From: JAHJTW01 sp964545545
GTDB lineage: Bacteria > Krumholzibacteriota > Krumholzibacteriia > LZORAL124-64-63
DNA length: 22,683 nt
Direction: 5' to 3'
NCBI GenBank assembly: GCA_964545545.1
Contig: CAZJGK010000056.1
Location: 1 to 22,683, forward strand
Part shown: positions 21,046 through 22,683 of the stretch, in pieces
Layout of the letters: every line of letters begins with the position of its first letter
Position numbering within the stretch: the stretch's first letter is position 1
The notes under the pieces: model-generated
The model's input: the letters and a program-made list of their open reading frames with translations, nothing else
Told to the model about the DNA's origin: nothing
Database searches by the model: none
Made by a program: the position numbers and the translations under genes

Positions 21046-21069
21046 GCCGGGCCGGTCGGCCGGCCCGGC
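21046..21069. terminator. Bidirectional hairpin between convergent genes
   Basis: A perfect 10-pair GC stem, GCCGGGCCGG and CCGGCCCGGC, with TCGG loop, fits in the 48 bases between genes ending at 21022 and 21071. It has no T-tract. Confidence 0.6.
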
Positions 21070-21070
21070 G

Positions 21071-21553
21071 CTATCTCGTCACCTCGTTGGCCGACCAACT
21101 GATGGCCGCCAATTTCCACATTCCTGAAATTTGTTGCCAAACACCCAGATACTTGCCGGCGGCCACCGATCTTTCACCCGCTATTTCGACCACCATTTGG
21201 CTTCTGGCGACCATGTACGCCAAATCGCCCGCGGACCCGACGACAATTGCTTCGGGCGTTCCGGATATCTCAGTGAAGGGCAGCTTGAACCATTGGGTGT
21301 CATAAAACCGCCTGATGGCCTCACGTCCCACAATTGGTGAATAGCCCGGAGGCTGAAAGACGGCGCCAGGCGCAATGAGTTCCATGGCCCCGTCCAGATC
21401 CCGTTGCTCCTCGGCCCGCAACAGGGCCAGATCAGCTTGGCGGATCTGTGCCTTCATCGTTTCAACTTCAACCGGACTGCTCTTGATACCGAAACAGCCA
21501 ACTAAGGTCGCAGTGGCCACCGCCAACAGGGCGAAAGCAAAATAGCGGTTCAT
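21071..21553 (-). CDS. Lipoprotein with SnoaL/NTF2-like (DUF4440-type) domain
   Basis: A 160-residue protein with a lipoprotein signal (MNRYFAFALLAVATATLVGC; lipobox LVGC, Cys20). The rest fits the small alpha-beta cone fold of SnoaL/NTF2-like proteins: helix ADLALLRAEEQRDLDGAMELIAPGAVFQPPGYSPIVGREAIRRFYDTQW, then strands EISGTPEAIVVGSAGDLAYMVARSQMVV and YLGVWQQISGMWKLAAISWS. These domains bind small ligands or act as small enzymes; here the activity is unknown. The frame is open to 21640, but lipobox position and the ATGA overlap with the preceding gene (start 21553, stop of that gene 21550-21552) decide the start. It is coupled to the small membrane protein upstream. Confidence 0.85.
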   Translation of the reverse strand: MNRYFAFALLAVATATLVGCFGIKSSPVEVETMKAQIRQADLALLRAEEQRDLDGAMELIAPGAVFQPPGYSPIVGREAIRRFYDTQWFKLPFTEISGTPEAIVVGSAGDLAYMVARSQMVVEIAGERSVAAGKYLGVWQQISGMWKLAAISWSANEVTR

Positions 21554-21816
21554 GCCTGTTTGTCCTTGGTCCGCGTGGTGATGAAATTGTAGAGCCATGC
21601 GAAGACGGCTCCACCGATTCCCGCGTCGATCAGCCCCCACAGGAGACCGATGACACTTCCGGCCGGGCTTATGCTGTAACCGCGATAGACCCTGCCGATG
21701 AATGTCACGTCGCCACCGGCGCCATCAAAAGCAATGATCCACCATGTGACCAGAAAAAGGCCTATTCCCCAAATGAGGGCACACGTCAGCGCAAAGGCTT
21801 TCACATTCAGTTTCAT
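21550..21816 (-). CDS. Small two-helix membrane protein (family often labelled bacteriophage holin)
   Basis: An 88-residue protein with two membrane segments: FALTCALIWGIGLFLVTWWIIAF and SVIGLLWGLIDAGIGGAVFAWLYNFI, separated by DGAGGDVTFIGRVYRGYSISPAG. This is a widespread chromosomal family frequently named phage holin in automatic annotation, although I see no phage genes around it. An AAGGAGA ribosome site lies before the ATG. Its stop overlaps the lipoprotein start by four bases (ATGA), so the two are translationally coupled. Function is unknown. Confidence 0.85.
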   Translation of the reverse strand: MKLNVKAFALTCALIWGIGLFLVTWWIIAFDGAGGDVTFIGRVYRGYSISPAGSVIGLLWGLIDAGIGGAVFAWLYNFITTRTKDKQA

Positions 21817-21851
21817 CTCATTCTCCTTTCATTATCTTGCCGAGCGTCCAC

Positions 21852-22412
21852 TTACCATGTTTCGATGCGATAGGACCAAGTTTCAATGCCGTCTGAGGAC
21901 TGGTACAGAGACCGACCATTGTTAAACAGCTTCAGCTTATCCCCATTGCAACTCGACAAAAGTATATATTCGGAAGTTTCCTCGGTGACAGAGTCGTAGA
22001 TTACCCCGTCAACTATATTGCAGACACCCGGCCGAAACTGACTCATGTCAACCTCAAGTGGCTCCTCAACAACACCAAGGCCTTCGCTTTCAGTATACAT
22101 TGAATAGTTGCCCATGATGCGCAATTCCGAACTTGGCGTCTTGCGCATTCTTAGGTTCTGATGACGAGCGATGCCCTTGTCCGTATATCGAACCCGGGAA
22201 CTTCCACAGTACACTTGAGCCTTGTCCCCTTCGCCTGAACCCCAAACCACAATGTAGTGAGTGTCGGTCCAGACGGTGTACCCCCCACCCGATGTAAACC
22301 ATACGCCACGGTTCCATTCTTGGAGTTTAGTTGCTGTAGATGGCTGCGAATAGCATGGGCTGGCAAAACAAACCGCTAACAAAACCGCTACCAACAAGCG
22401 AGCCCTAGACAT
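21852..22412 (-). CDS. Secreted protein of unknown function
   Basis: A 186-residue protein with a signal peptide (MSRARLLVAVLLAVCFASPCYS, cleavage near residue 22) and an excellent AGGAGG ribosome site six bases before the ATG. The mature part is beta-rich: GVWFTSGGGYTVWTDTHYIVVWGSGEGDKAQVYCGSSRVRYTD, with cysteines at CGSS, VCNIV and SSCNGD that could form disulfides. The second half (CNIVDGVIYDSVTEETSEYILLSSCNGDKLKLFNNG) repeats the idea of a short beta motif. I do not recognise a family. Base composition is less GC-rich than most of the window, and it lies 35 bases upstream of the membrane-protein/lipoprotein pair on the same strand, so it may belong to that transcript. A recently acquired origin is possible. 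Confidence 0.7.
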   Translation of the reverse strand: MSRARLLVAVLLAVCFASPCYSQPSTATKLQEWNRGVWFTSGGGYTVWTDTHYIVVWGSGEGDKAQVYCGSSRVRYTDKGIARHQNLRMRKTPSSELRIMGNYSMYTESEGLGVVEEPLEVDMSQFRPGVCNIVDGVIYDSVTEETSEYILLSSCNGDKLKLFNNGRSLYQSSDGIETWSYRIETW

Positions 22413-22683
22413 TTAAGCCTCCTATCTCTCTTTCGTGAAATATCTTGGTCTGCGTATCTGGTTATGTTGCAAATGTTACGGGGCTATCCTGCCCGTTTAC
22501 ACGGTAGTTGACACCCCATGGCCCCAACGACAGCCGATCCGGCAATCAAACCGCCAGCAGTCTACCTGTTTGCCCCGCCCACCGTCAAGGAACCCGCCTA
22601 CCGGAATATATCGATCTTGTGCCACCGCCCCGACGCGAAGCGCCGGAACAGCACCAATCCCTGCAGCAGGTAGCATACGGTGG
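22413..22683. other. Window end without a supported gene
   Basis: About 270 bases follow the start of the secreted orphan. The part to about 22500 is AT-richer and probably holds its promoter. From about 22520 the sequence is GC-rich. On the complement a frame open to the edge ends at 22598-22600 and reads YLLQGLVLFRRFASGRWHKIDIFR, but the other two complement frames are also open near the edge, so I do not call a gene. Confidence 0.5.

Noticed and set aside
22518..22670. 50-codon open frame on the plus strand at the window end
   Set aside because: Short, no ribosome site, no motif, and several other frames are equally open in this GC-rich stretch.
22598..22683. Partial complement frame ending YLLQGLVLFRRFASGRWHKIDIFR, possibly the end of a mobile-element gene
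   Set aside because: Too short to identify, and all three complement frames stay open near the edge. A few hundred more bases would settle it.

Overview
The window looks like a scaffold from an uncultured, GC-rich, diderm bacterium. It has a TonB-dependent receptor, a small outer-membrane-type barrel protein, a lipobox protein, and two secreted proteins with the same C-terminal FlgD-like/type IX-style tail (PNPFNP...DLRG...WDG.D..G...SG.Y). That tail is typical of FCB-group lineages and candidate phyla such as Eisenbacteria, Krumholzibacteriota and Latescibacterota. The placement is inference from family habits, not a measured phylogeny. A run of exactly 100 N (11629-11728) marks an assembly join, so order and distance across it are not proven.

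Layout. 2-1273: 3' end of a P-type (P3A, proton-pump-like) ATPase, then a HEAT-repeat protein (1434-1985). 2001-2643 (minus): two-gene unit of a small XRE regulator and a four-helix membrane protein, with a palindromic operator candidate over its promoter. 2794-3846: type III polyketide synthase with an intact Cys-His-Asn triad, convergent with a patatin-like phospholipase (3894-4832, minus). 4989-5966: TPR/ST7-like protein. 6088-8610: secreted subtilisin-like protease with P domain and sorting tail. 8653-10956: radA and ispD, joined with no spacer and closed by a strong terminator. 11025-11570 (minus): small barrel-type protein. After the gap, 11804-14781: metallo-beta-lactamase-fold hydrolase coupled by a TTGA overlap to a membrane SpoIIE/PP2C phosphatase with HAMP domain. 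14992-16923: TonB-dependent receptor. 17024-18406: organophosphate:phosphate antiporter-like MFS protein keeping both phosphate-binding arginines. Two tandem terminators follow. 18641-21022: large secreted protein of unknown function with the sorting tail. 21071-22412 (minus): lipoprotein with SnoaL/NTF2-like fold, small two-helix membrane protein, and a secreted orphan. The last 270 bases hold nothing I can name.

How the genes work together. The window mixes housekeeping genes (radA, ispD) with envelope and secretion functions. The clearest functional units are the XRE/membrane-protein pair, the radA-ispD pair, the hydrolase-phosphatase pair and the lipoprotein/membrane-protein pair (ATGA overlap). 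Receptor and OPA transporter are adjacent on one strand and could serve one uptake route, but nothing in the sequence proves it. I see no tRNA, rRNA, CRISPR array, complete insertion sequence or recognised riboswitch. The most notable items are the stand-alone type III PKS, the operator palindrome, the two proteins sharing the sorting tail, and the orphan secreted genes.
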